A stretch of DNA of 24,936 nucleotides from Actinomycetota bacterium (GTDB lineage: Bacteria > Actinomycetota > Actinomycetes > Streptosporangiales > Streptosporangiaceae): the NCBI GenBank assembly GCA_003140115.1, contig PLIQ01000161.1, forward strand, positions 7,005-31,940, in the 5' to 3' direction. Under the pieces are notes generated by a model. That model made no database searches, was not told the DNA's origin, and was given only the letters and a program-made list of their open reading frames with translations. A program made the translations under genes and the position numbers. Within the stretch, counting starts at the first letter, position 1. Each line of letters begins with the position of its first letter. Positions 1 to 8,257 of this stretch are shown here, in pieces.

Positions 1-1028
1 ACGTTCGCGAACCAGCGCGGGAAGGTGCGGTCGCGGCCCATGGCGTAGGAGATCCGCCCCGCGCTGACGATGGCGGCCAGCAGGGAGGCCAGCGTGCCGC
101 CGAGCACGGCGACGATCATGACGTTCCCCCAACCGGTGCCGCCGATCAGGTCGCCGACGTAGGCCAGGATGTTGGCCGCGTTGTTCTGCATCGACTTGTT
201 GGGCGCGACGCCCTGCAGGCACAAGATGACGCCGGCGTAGATGACGAACAGGATCAGCACACTGACTATCCCGGCCCGGCCGGCCTGCTTGCCCCTGGCC
301 TCCTCGCTGACGTACGCGGCACTGTCCCAGCCGGAGTACAAGAAGATGGCCAGCAGGCAGCCGGAGACCAGCGCGCTGAACCCGCCCGCGCCGCTGATGG
401 TGAACCACGAGCTGTGGATGTGCACGGTGTGGTGCAGGCTGTGGCCGTAGATGCCGACCAGGGCGGCAATGGAGAAGCCGACCAGCAGGCCGTACTCGAA
501 GATGGCCCAGCCCCACGAGAACCGGGCCGACAGCTGGATCCCGACCGCCGCGATGACCAGGACGAAGATGTCGAACCCGGTGCCGACGGCGGCGACCGCA
601 TAGACGTTGTTGGGCAGCGTGTTACTGAAGAAGGTCAGCATGTAGGTGCCCAGCGGGACCGTCAGGCTGGTCGTGCCCACGCAGTAGTACATCAGCATGA
701 TCCAGCCGGCGAAGAAGCCGGCGTGCGGGTTGAGGGCGCGGCCGACCCAGGAGTACGTCGCGCCCGCGCTACGCTGCCAGGCGTTGAGCCGCTGGTAGCC
801 GATGGCGATGCCGAGGATCGGGATGAGGCAGATCACGATCGGCAGGAAACTGGCATAGGCGACGGTGGACAGCAGGACAGCCAGGGTGACCGCGATGCTC
901 TGCGTCGGGCCGGAGCTGGCCATGGAGATGACGACGATGTCGCCAGCGCGTAGAGCAGCATCCTTCAGGGTGCCGCCCGGGGACTGCGCTCTGGCCGGGG
1001 CCGGATCAGTGCTGGCTGGCGATGACAT
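1..1028 (-). CDS. APC-superfamily amino acid permease (C-terminus beyond window)
   Basis: Cytoplasmic-membrane amino acid/polyamine transporter of the APC superfamily; the substrate cannot be told. I translated 342 residues from an ATG at 1028 with a GGAG ribosome binding site about 8 bases upstream. The 3' end lies outside the window. An N-terminal tail of about 25 residues is followed by many hydrophobic segments. Typical APC landmarks are a YQRLNAWQRSAGATYSWVGR loop after the second helix, an SGWDSAAYVSEEAR loop in the middle, and an AGRISYAMGRDRTFPRW stretch near the cut end. The same landmarks occur in a variant form in the permease at 4268-5707, so these two are related paralogues, while the permease at 2473-4107 is more distant. 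It is the last visible gene of a minus-strand cluster, 50 bases after the aminotransferase stop, so co-transcription is likely. Confidence 0.9.
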   Translation of the reverse strand, partial: MSSPASTDPAPARAQSPGGTLKDAALRAGDIVVISMASSGPTQSIAVTLAVLLSTVAYASFLPIVICLIPILGIAIGYQRLNAWQRSAGATYSWVGRALNPHAGFFAGWIMLMYYCVGTTSLTVPLGTYMLTFFSNTLPNNVYAVAAVGTGFDIFVLVIAAVGIQLSARFSWGWAIFEYGLLVGFSIAALVGIYGHSLHHTVHIHSSWFTISGAGGFSALVSGCLLAIFLYSGWDSAAYVSEEARGKQAGRAGIVSVLILFVIYAGVILCLQGVAPNKSMQNNAANILAYVGDLIGGTGWGNVMIVAVLGGTLASLLAAIVSAGRISYAMGRDRTFPRWFAN

Positions 1029-1078
1029 GGCGCATCTCCGTCTCGCTCGGAGGCTCTTCGGTGGTGGGGATCGGCTAG

Positions 1079-2455
1079 CTAGTCGCGGGAACGCAGACCG
1101 GATCGGCTGCGTCCGATAACGGCGAAGGCCTCCTGCGCGGCGCTGAGCATGTCGTTGACGTCGTCGGCGGTATGCACGAGCGACAGGAACAGGTTCTCGT
1201 ACTGACTGGGGTGGAACAAGACCCCCCGCAGCAACATTTCCTGCCACCACCGAGTAAACAGATCCTCGTCCGCGTAGCGCTGCGCGTCCCGCCAGTTCCG
1301 GATCGGGCGTTCGCTGAACCAGACCTGGAACACGGTGCCCAGTCCCTCCACGATAACTGGGAGGCCCGCCTCGGCCGCCAGCTTGCGCAGCCCGCTCATC
1401 AGCGTCTCACCGAGCGCGCGCTGCCGCTCAAACAGGCCCGGCTCGGCTAGCACGTCCATGGTCGCGCTGACCGCGGCGCACGCGATGACGTTGGCGTTGT
1501 AGGTGCCCGAGTGCGAATAGCGTCCCTCTGCGATCATCGACATCGCCTCGCGGGACCCGCCGATGGCCGCTACCGGGAAGCCGCCGCCCAGCCCCTTGGC
1601 CATGGTGGTCAGGTCCGGCGTGATCCCGAAGTACTCCTGCGCACCGCCGCGCGCGAACCGGAATCCGGTGATGACCTCGTCGAAGATGAGCAGCGCGCCA
1701 TGCCGGCGGGTCTGCTCACGCAACAGCTCCAGATAGCCGGGTTCGGGCAGGATGCAGCCGGTGTTGAACATTGCAGGCTCGGTGATCACCGCGGCCACCT
1801 GGTCGCCGCGCTCCTCCATCACGGCTACGAAGCTGTCCGGGTCGTTCCAGGTCAGCACGATGAGCGTGGCCTCCAGCTCGGCCGGGACGCCGGGGCCGGA
1901 CGGAACCGGACGAGGCCGGCTGGCCTGGCCTGCCAGCTCCGGGTCCACGTGGTTGCTCCAGTAGACGGTGTCCTGCCAGCCGTGGTAGTGCCCTTCGAAG
2001 CGGATGATCAGCGGGCGGCCGGTGTGCGCGCGGGCCAGCCGGACAGCCGTGCCGACGACCTCGCTGCCGGAGTTGGAGAACCGGACCAGCTCAATCCCCG
2101 GCACCGCCTCGGTGACCTTGCGCGCGGCCTCGATCTCCAGCTCGTACGGCAGGCCGAAGCAGGTACTCAGCTCGCTGACGGCACCGGTGACGGCGCGGGT
2201 CACGGCCGGATGCCGGTGGCCCAGGATCATCGGGCCCAGGCCCAGCAGGTAGTCGACGTACTCGTGTCCGTCCACGTCGCGCAGCCGCGACCCGTAGCCC
2301 TCGGCCATGAACGGGGGATACGGCTTCCAGCCGAACTTCACCGTGCGTGCGCTACTGCCCGCGCCGCCGGGAATATAACGGCTGGCCTGGGTGAACAGCT
2401 CACCAGAATGCCGTGCCCAGGTGCGGTACCGCTCGTCAAAAGCACGCTCGTCCAA
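1079..2455 (-). CDS. Class-III PLP aminotransferase, glutamate-1-semialdehyde aminomutase-like
   Basis: PLP-dependent fold-type I enzyme of 458 residues, the usual length for class-III aminotransferases. An N-terminal YIPGGAGSSAR motif resembles GSA aminomutases. The cofactor region is clear: LLIFDEVITGFR with Asp259, and GITPDLTTMAKGLGGGFPVAA with the predicted Schiff-base Lys287. SNSGSEVV (about 127-134) fits the phosphate-binding segment. The start is TTG at 2455; I prefer it because a perfect AAGGAGGT lies 8 bases upstream, directly after the stop codon of the preceding permease, which suggests translational coupling. Flanking by three APC permeases makes catabolism of an imported amino compound more likely than haem synthesis, where hemL normally lies with other hem genes. 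The specific amine donor is unknown, so I give no symbol. Confidence 0.9.
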   Translation of the reverse strand: MDERAFDERYRTWARHSGELFTQASRYIPGGAGSSARTVKFGWKPYPPFMAEGYGSRLRDVDGHEYVDYLLGLGPMILGHRHPAVTRAVTGAVSELSTCFGLPYELEIEAARKVTEAVPGIELVRFSNSGSEVVGTAVRLARAHTGRPLIIRFEGHYHGWQDTVYWSNHVDPELAGQASRPRPVPSGPGVPAELEATLIVLTWNDPDSFVAVMEERGDQVAAVITEPAMFNTGCILPEPGYLELLREQTRRHGALLIFDEVITGFRFARGGAQEYFGITPDLTTMAKGLGGGFPVAAIGGSREAMSMIAEGRYSHSGTYNANVIACAAVSATMDVLAEPGLFERQRALGETLMSGLRKLAAEAGLPVIVEGLGTVFQVWFSERPIRNWRDAQRYADEDLFTRWWQEMLLRGVLFHPSQYENLFLSLVHTADDVNDMLSAAQEAFAVIGRSRSGLRSRD

Positions 2456-2472
2456 GACCCGCGACCTCCTTG

Positions 2473-4107
2473 TTAGGGCGTCGGGTCCGCGTCCTTGACC
2501 GGGGCCTCAGAGTTCGTGACCGCACCGGCCGTGCCGCCGACTCCCGCAAGGGCCGCTGCCACCGGCTCGGTGACCTCTTGCTTGCGCGTGCTGCTGCCCA
2601 GGAAGTAGAAGATGACGCCGATCACGACGATGACGAGCAGCGGGACGATCTGGCTGAGCTCATACTCCAGCCGCTCGTGGGAGAAGCTGAGCGCGGCGAG
2701 AGAGTCGTTGGGGTTCCCGCCCGCGCCGAACCAGTTGACACCGAACCCAGGCCAGAGCAGCGCCACGGTCGCCAGCAGCGCCCAGAGGGTCGGAAGGATC
2801 GAGCAGATCCACGCTCCTACCATGCCCCCCGGTACCCGGTAGGGCCGCGGAACATCGGGTCGGGTGTACCTGAGTTTTATCAGCGCCGGGAAGATAAACA
2901 GGTACGAGATCGTGGTGGTGGAGATCGTCAGCCCCAGTACGGCGGCAAAATACCTGCTCGAATTGGCCCCGTTGATCTCGAACGCGGCGATCATGAGGAC
3001 GGTCGCGACCAGGCCGGAAAGCACGTTCATCCCGGCCGGGGTCCCGAAGCGCGCCGAGAACCGGCCCAGTATCCGCGGACCGCCGCCGTCGAAGGAGGCC
3101 ACGGCCTCGGCCCGGTCCGCTCCCATGATCCAGGTCGTCCCGGCGCTGGCCAGGGCAAAGATGAATACCACGGCCGCTATGCGGCCTAGGAGGAGGCCGC
3201 CCCCGGTGAGCGTCGCGGTCCCGTCGGAGGCGACATGACCGCCGTAGACGGTGAACACGGCCTTGATCGCGTCCAGGAACCCGGTTAGCCCGGATACCGC
3301 GCTCGACGGGAGGACGATCAGGATGAGCAGGATCGGGAGCCCGTACGCGACCATCACCCCGGCACCTGACCAGAGCACCGCGAAGGGCACATCTCGCCGG
3401 GGATTGACCATCTCCTCGCCCGCCGCCGAGGGCACCTCCAGCCCGGCGTAGTTGAAGAACAGGACCGGGACCACGGCGATGAATATCGCGTAAGTGGGCA
3501 CGAACGCGTGACCGCCGAAGCCGTGCACCCCGTGCTTGGCCGCGTACACGAGCACGGTGATCGCGAAGAATACGATGATCAGCCCGCGCGCCCAGGCGCC
3601 GAGGGTCGGCACCCACTTGCCGTACCGCAGCGACACGATGGCCGCCGTGATGGTGAACCAGATGAAGACCACCGCGTACACGTACTTCCAGGCGCCGGGC
3701 ACGTTCCCGAAGAACTCCTCGATCGCGGCGAACGACACGATCGTGAGCGACCCGCCCACCCAGATCGGATTGGAGATCCAGTAGATGACCGAGTTGACGG
3801 CTGCCACCCGGCGTCCGAACGCCAGCCGGCTCCAGACGTAGGGGCCTCCTTCCTGCGGGAACGCCGACCCGAGTTCGGCAATGGACAACCCGTAGGGCAG
3901 GAAGAAGAAGATCCCGAGGAAGATCAACCAGGTGAAACCCTGTGCCCCGTTAGCCGCGACCGCGCCAATGGTGTCGAGCGTCACCACCGTGCAGATCAGG
4001 TAGAAGAACATGTCGAAGCGCCGGAAGTTCCGGCGTAGCTTCTTCTTCTCCTCTACAGCAGTGGCGGTCGTCTCGTAGACGAACTCGGCGCCGGTTGTCT
4101 GAGACAC
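2473..4107 (-). CDS. APC-superfamily amino acid permease (second subfamily)
   Basis: Integral membrane permease of 544 residues with about 12 hydrophobic segments. It starts with a charged cytoplasmic tail (EEKKKLRRNFRRFD) and ends in a polar tail of roughly 50 residues. GSAFPQEGGPYVWSRLAFG (around 90-110) and GEEMVNPRRDVPFAVLWSG (around 230) are typical of APC amino acid transporters of the glutamate/GABA-type group; the substrate is not resolvable. I choose GTG at 4107 because GGAGGT lies 5 bases upstream. An in-frame ATG at 4140 would add 11 poorly supported residues and leave that binding site inside the gene. The stop is 17 bases before the aminotransferase start, so the two genes are almost certainly one operon. 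Confidence 0.9.
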   Translation of the reverse strand: MSQTTGAEFVYETTATAVEEKKKLRRNFRRFDMFFYLICTVVTLDTIGAVAANGAQGFTWLIFLGIFFFLPYGLSIAELGSAFPQEGGPYVWSRLAFGRRVAAVNSVIYWISNPIWVGGSLTIVSFAAIEEFFGNVPGAWKYVYAVVFIWFTITAAIVSLRYGKWVPTLGAWARGLIIVFFAITVLVYAAKHGVHGFGGHAFVPTYAIFIAVVPVLFFNYAGLEVPSAAGEEMVNPRRDVPFAVLWSGAGVMVAYGLPILLILIVLPSSAVSGLTGFLDAIKAVFTVYGGHVASDGTATLTGGGLLLGRIAAVVFIFALASAGTTWIMGADRAEAVASFDGGGPRILGRFSARFGTPAGMNVLSGLVATVLMIAAFEINGANSSRYFAAVLGLTISTTTISYLFIFPALIKLRYTRPDVPRPYRVPGGMVGAWICSILPTLWALLATVALLWPGFGVNWFGAGGNPNDSLAALSFSHERLEYELSQIVPLLVIVVIGVIFYFLGSSTRKQEVTEPVAAALAGVGGTAGAVTNSEAPVKDADPTP

Positions 4108-4267
4108 GTCGCACCTCCGGGGATTCCGGGTGACATCCAATCAAAGGGGAAACATACGTCGCAACCCCAACGGCGGTCACACCCAGTAACAATCCGAACA
4201 ACAGCAGTTTTTGCCGGCCAGTATCAGCGCGGGCTGCCGCGCGGAACCGCCGTCTTACGTGAGGTGC
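4108..4267 (-). other. Intergenic gap within the permease cluster, nothing firm
   Basis: These 160 bases separate two minus-strand permease genes and are less GC-rich than the coding DNA around them. The gap is long enough to hold an internal promoter for the downstream permease-aminotransferase pair. I saw only weak -35/-10 candidates and no convincing hairpin, so I call nothing specific here apart from the GGAGGT ribosome binding site at 4113-4118. Confidence 0.4.
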
Positions 4268-5707
4268 TTATCTGGCCGCGCTCTCCAGCCTGATGCGGAA
4301 GAACGGGGAACGCAGGATGAAACGGGCGGCCAGCATCAGGACCAAGCCAGCCGCGACGACGCCGATCAGCGACCACCGCTGCGACTGGGGAGCGTTCTGG
4401 ACCGACTTGACGACGATCCAGACCAGGAACCCGGTGGCGGCCAGGGGAAGAATGCCGACGAGAACCCCGTCCCAGACATTGCTGAAGATACGGCGCCGGT
4501 AGTACACGATGGCGGAGGTCGCGGTCAGCAGGTAGAAGCTCGCGTACAGCACGCCGCTCACGTCGATCAGCGCGGTGAAGGCGTTCGCGACCGAACTGGC
4601 CAGCAGGTACACCCAGGTGACGGCGATGAGGATCATGCCGATGACGATGCTGGCGATCGCGGGCGTGGCGAAGCGGGTGTTCACGTTGCCCAGGATGGCC
4701 GGGAGTACCCGGTGACTCGCCATTCCGTAGAGCATCCGGGCCAGGATGACGATGCTGACCCCGGTGGACGCGATCACCGACAGGGCCAGAGCGAGCGCCA
4801 TCGCCTTGGCCGCGCTGCCGCCGCCCAGTGCCTGCGCGATGTAGACCAGCGGCGCGGTCGCGTTGGCCGCCAGCTTGGCCGGCGTCACCACTCCCTGCAG
4901 GCCTATCTGGCAGAAGGTGTAGATGACGATGAGCAAGGCGACCGCGATGACGGCGGCCTTGCCCGGGTTCTGCCGCCGATGCTTTACTTCCTCGTTGACG
5001 TAGACCGTGGCGTCCCAGCCGGCGATCATGAACACCGCGAAGAGCAGGGACCCTGCCACGTCGCCGTGCCCGCCGATGCCGGTGAGGCTGAACCAGCCCC
5101 TGGTGATCGGGACCGTGCCATGGTGGTGAGTCAGCACAAACACGAGCCCCCACGCCGAGAAGGCGATCAGGATCGCGTACTCGATCACCCCCATCGCGAC
5201 CTGGCTGCGCGCGGTCAGTCGGATGCCGACGACGGCGATCACCAGCAGGGCCACGATGACGGCCGTGCTGATGAAGATGTTGGGCCAGGTGCTGACCGCG
5301 TTGACGCCGGCAATCGCGAGGACCGACGGACCCAGAACCACCACGCCGGAGACGGCCGCGATGAGGCTAGCGGCAATCATCAGCCATCCGGTCATGAACC
5401 CGAGGTACGGGTTGATCGCGCGGCCGACCCACTCGAACGACGCGCCGCAGTTCGCGCTCCAGAGGTTCAGCCTGCGGTAGGCGTTTGCGATGATCAGCAT
5501 CGGGATCCCGCACAGGACGATGATCGGCCCGCTGCCGTAGGCTGACGACGCGGCGAGGTAGGCCAGCACCAGTCCCAGCGCCACGGTGGGCGCCGAGTTG
5601 CCCATGCCGATGATGGTGTCCTGGGCGGCCCCGATCGCGTCGGGCTCCAGCCGGGTCGTGGGGGCCTGACCGGCTATGGGGATGGCAGTTACGGTTCGAT
5701 CCGTCAT
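4268..5707 (-). CDS. APC-superfamily amino acid permease (first gene of cluster)
   Basis: Membrane permease of 479 residues starting at ATG 5707, with AGGAG 6 bases upstream. About 12 hydrophobic segments follow a short N-terminal tail. Landmarks are AYRRLNLWSANCGASFEWVG after the second helix, AGWDATVYVNEEVKHRRQNP in the middle, and ARMLYGMASHRVLPAILG in the second half. These match equivalent loops in the partial permease at 1-1028, so the cluster has two members of one subfamily plus a third, different permease. It is the 5'-most gene of the cluster and the likely first cistron. The 160-base gap to the next permease may hold a second promoter. The substrate is not predictable from sequence. 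Confidence 0.9.
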   Translation of the reverse strand: MTDRTVTAIPIAGQAPTTRLEPDAIGAAQDTIIGMGNSAPTVALGLVLAYLAASSAYGSGPIIVLCGIPMLIIANAYRRLNLWSANCGASFEWVGRAINPYLGFMTGWLMIAASLIAAVSGVVVLGPSVLAIAGVNAVSTWPNIFISTAVIVALLVIAVVGIRLTARSQVAMGVIEYAILIAFSAWGLVFVLTHHHGTVPITRGWFSLTGIGGHGDVAGSLLFAVFMIAGWDATVYVNEEVKHRRQNPGKAAVIAVALLIVIYTFCQIGLQGVVTPAKLAANATAPLVYIAQALGGGSAAKAMALALALSVIASTGVSIVILARMLYGMASHRVLPAILGNVNTRFATPAIASIVIGMILIAVTWVYLLASSVANAFTALIDVSGVLYASFYLLTATSAIVYYRRRIFSNVWDGVLVGILPLAATGFLVWIVVKSVQNAPQSQRWSLIGVVAAGLVLMLAARFILRSPFFRIRLESAAR

Positions 5708-5851
5708 CTGTTCTCCTGATCGGTATCCCCGGTCGCCCTGACCTGTACATACGGCATGGCAAAAACCGAGGCTAACTCTAACTCGTAACCGGCGGGCGCG
5801 CGCCGATTATGATCTACCCGGCAAACAAGTACATTTCGCCATCATTGACGG

Positions 5852-8017
5852 TCAGCCGTCGCCGATGTTGGCCAGGCTCTGGCGGACCGTCTGAGTCAAC
5901 GGGTCATCAGCCGGCAGGACCCGCTCACAGCGGACGGCCGTCTCGTGGAGCAGCGCCACGGCGTCTCCTACCCGGCCTACGACGTAGTACAGGTGGGCCA
6001 GGTTCACTACGCGGGCCAGCGTATCAGCATGGTCGCGGCCGAGAACGCGCTCCGAATCCGCGCGGCACCGCTCGGCCAACTGCATCGCGGCAGGCATGCG
6101 CCCGGCCGCCTGATATGCGGCGGACAGGTTCCCGGCGGTCGCGATCGTATCCGGATGACCGCGTCCCAGCACCTTCTCGCGGTCGGCCAGCACCCGCTTG
6201 TATAGCGCGATCGCTTCCTTTCCTCTCCCGTCGGCCAGGCAGGCCGCCGCCAGCCGCTCCCGGGTAGCCATGGTCAGCGGATCGCGCGGCCCCAGGAGCC
6301 GCTCACGATCGGCCAGGCTGCGGGTCAGCAGGCGGCCGGCCGTGGTGATATCGCCCGCGGCCTGGTAGGCGGTGGCCAGCTCGTCCCGGGCGCTGAGGGT
6401 CTCCGGGTGCCCGTGGCCGCGGACCTGCTCGTACTCGCCGACAACGCGGAGCATGACGGTCACCGCGTCCGAGGGTTCGCCGGCCATGATCAAGGCCCGG
6501 GCCAGGCTGACGCGAGCGGCCACGATGGCCGGGTGGCCCGGCGTCAACTCACGGGTCCGGTCGGCCAGCACGCGCTGGTACCACTGGACGGCCTCCGCCG
6601 CGTTCCCGGCGGCCAGGTACGCGGCGGCCAGCTGACCGGCTACCACCAGCGCGTCCGGGTGGCCGGGGGGCAGCTTGGCGTCGCAGCGCGCGGCCAGGTC
6701 CTGCCAGAACTCGACGGCCGAGCTGGCCAGGCGGGCCTCGTTCAGGCTCCGGCCGACCCGCAGCAGCAGCGGATGACACCCGTCGGCCCACAGCGAATCG
6801 AGAGCCGAGTCCTGCAGGCGACCCGCGTTCGCCCGCAGGCTGGCGGCCGCCCACGGCGACGGCTCGTCGGCGGGCCACACCTCGAGCAGCGCGGCCGCGG
6901 CCGCCCGCGCCGCGGGCTCCTGGACCTCGGCGGGTGCGGCCAGCTTGATCGCCGTCTGCAGGGCCGAGCTGACCAGCACGGTCGGCGGCGTGACGTCGCG
7001 GTTGATCATGATCAGGCCGGCTCGCTCGAGGGCCAGCAGTACGTCCCAGATTCGTCTGGGGTCGGCGGCCGCGGCGAACGGGTTGGCCGCCCCGCCCAGG
7101 TACGCGATCAGGGCCTGCGCGCCGAAGACGACGCCCGGGATGCCGTGACCGTCGAGCAGGGCCAGGAAAACCAGCATGAGTCGCACGGACGAGCTGGGCA
7201 GCAGCGATTCCGCCCGCTCCAGGCACAGCATCCAGGTCACCATGGCCGCCGACGGAATCTCGTCGGCGCTGGTCCAGATCTGGTCCCGCCGCTGGATGAA
7301 CAGTTCCCGGTAGTCCCGGCAGGTCAGGTTGGAACTCGCGATCACCGCGGACGCCTGGCCTAGCGCCAGCGGCTCGCGGCCGAGCGTCCCGACCAGGTCG
7401 ATAGCTCCCTGGCGCTGGACCGGGTTCGCGCTGAGCCGTTCGGCCACTCCGTTCAGCGCCTCCCGCGTGCTGAACAAGCCGACCGGGATGACCCGCGGGC
7501 CGCGGCGGCCCAGCGCGGGAACAATCCGCGAGCTGGTGATCAGCAACCGGCCCGCCAGCCCGTCGGGCCACAGTCTGGTCAGGTCGGCGGTCTCCGGCAG
7601 GTCGTCGAAGACCACCAGCCAGGGTTGCCTGGTCTCGCTCAGCCAGCTGACGAAGCGGACCGCGACCGAGTCGGCGGTGCCGGTGGGTTGCAGGCCGGTG
7701 GCCGCCACCGACGCCTGCACGAACCCGGACAGGATCGCCGCCCGGTCGGTTACCGAGATCCAGATCAGCCCGTCGATGGCGCGCGACCGCCACAATGACT
7801 CTGCGATCATCACCGCGATCTGGGTCTTGCCGCAGGCGCCGGGCCAGTTGGGCAGGATCTCATCCACGGCCGGGTCCGGCACGAGCGCCATGGCCGAACC
7901 CGGAACCAGGACGTCCGCGAGGCCGCCAGCGGTGTCGGGACGGTCGGTAACGCCCTCGGCGAGCGGAGGCACCTCACCGATCCGGAATCGCCGCGCCAGC
8001 TCAGCCGGCATTCCCAT
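5852..8017 (-). CDS. STAND/NB-ARC-like ATPase with TPR repeats (copy A)
   Basis: Predicted cytoplasmic STAND-type NTPase of 721 residues. An N-terminal VPPLAEG segment is followed by a P-loop GACGKTQIA (60-68), a Walker-B-like WLVVFDDL (133-140), an LLITSSR sensor strand (158-164) and LGREPLAL (212-219, matching the GLPL motif of NB-ARC proteins). A linker/winged-helix-like region leads to about six 42-residue TPRs of kinesin-light-chain type from about 425 to the end, each marked by a G-H-P/D signature. The first glycine of the GxxxxGKT P-loop is Trp58. No transmembrane, DNA-binding or effector domain is visible. An in-frame TGA lies two codons before ATG 8017, so the reading frame cannot extend upstream; the second ATG at 8011 is also possible. 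It is homologous over its full length to the gene at 8258-10435. Function unknown; such ATPases generally act as oligomerising switches or sensors. Confidence 0.85.
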   Translation of the reverse strand: MGMPAELARRFRIGEVPPLAEGVTDRPDTAGGLADVLVPGSAMALVPDPAVDEILPNWPGACGKTQIAVMIAESLWRSRAIDGLIWISVTDRAAILSGFVQASVAATGLQPTGTADSVAVRFVSWLSETRQPWLVVFDDLPETADLTRLWPDGLAGRLLITSSRIVPALGRRGPRVIPVGLFSTREALNGVAERLSANPVQRQGAIDLVGTLGREPLALGQASAVIASSNLTCRDYRELFIQRRDQIWTSADEIPSAAMVTWMLCLERAESLLPSSSVRLMLVFLALLDGHGIPGVVFGAQALIAYLGGAANPFAAAADPRRIWDVLLALERAGLIMINRDVTPPTVLVSSALQTAIKLAAPAEVQEPAARAAAAALLEVWPADEPSPWAAASLRANAGRLQDSALDSLWADGCHPLLLRVGRSLNEARLASSAVEFWQDLAARCDAKLPPGHPDALVVAGQLAAAYLAAGNAAEAVQWYQRVLADRTRELTPGHPAIVAARVSLARALIMAGEPSDAVTVMLRVVGEYEQVRGHGHPETLSARDELATAYQAAGDITTAGRLLTRSLADRERLLGPRDPLTMATRERLAAACLADGRGKEAIALYKRVLADREKVLGRGHPDTIATAGNLSAAYQAAGRMPAAMQLAERCRADSERVLGRDHADTLARVVNLAHLYYVVGRVGDAVALLHETAVRCERVLPADDPLTQTVRQSLANIGDG

Positions 8018-8145
8018 CGGGCATCACCGCCCACCACCCCCATCGATGCTGCTGTCCCTGGGACCTCCTCTGAACATCTAACTAACACGCAAAGGCTCGG
8101 ACCTGGGACAACTTTGCCCATATTGGGATCTTTCCTGACCTTTCG
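8018..8145 (-). other. Leader of copy A, similar to the leader of copy B
   Basis: Read on the minus strand, this leader aligns with the DNA upstream of the paralogue at 8258-10435. Shared blocks include GTCAG-AA-GATCC near the far end, CGTGTTA in the middle, GAGGAGGT, and ATGGG near the gene. Order and spacing are kept to within a few bases. The protein reading frame is not kept: copy A has two extra bases after GAGGAGGT compared with copy B. This suggests a retained promoter/leader rather than coding sequence. The GAGGAGGT is about 17-19 bases from the nearest ATG, so it is not an ordinary ribosome binding site for either copy. Confidence 0.5.
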
Positions 8146-8257
8146 ATTTCTGTATGTACCCGACGACTGACTCACCGCGCTTAGGCGACCTGTAGCACTG
8201 GTTGTTTTAATTCACTCTATTGTCATTTGGTCACAAGAGCCACTGAACGCCGCCTCA

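Noticed and set aside
1079..2455. Assignment of the aminotransferase as hemL
   Set aside because: Motifs fit the GSA aminomutase superfamily, but the permease-rich neighbourhood gives no haem context, so I left the symbol blank.
5780..5805. GC-rich inverted repeat CGGCG/CGCCG between the STAND gene and the permease cluster as a terminator
   Set aside because: The stem is only 5 bp, it has no T-tract, and such repeats are frequent by chance at this GC content.
7810..8175. 121-codon minus-strand frame running from the copy A leader into copy A in another frame
   Set aside because: Its second half is out of frame with the conserved ATPase sequence. Only its first part resembles the copy B leader, and there the similarity is at DNA level, so I treat it as leader, not a gene.
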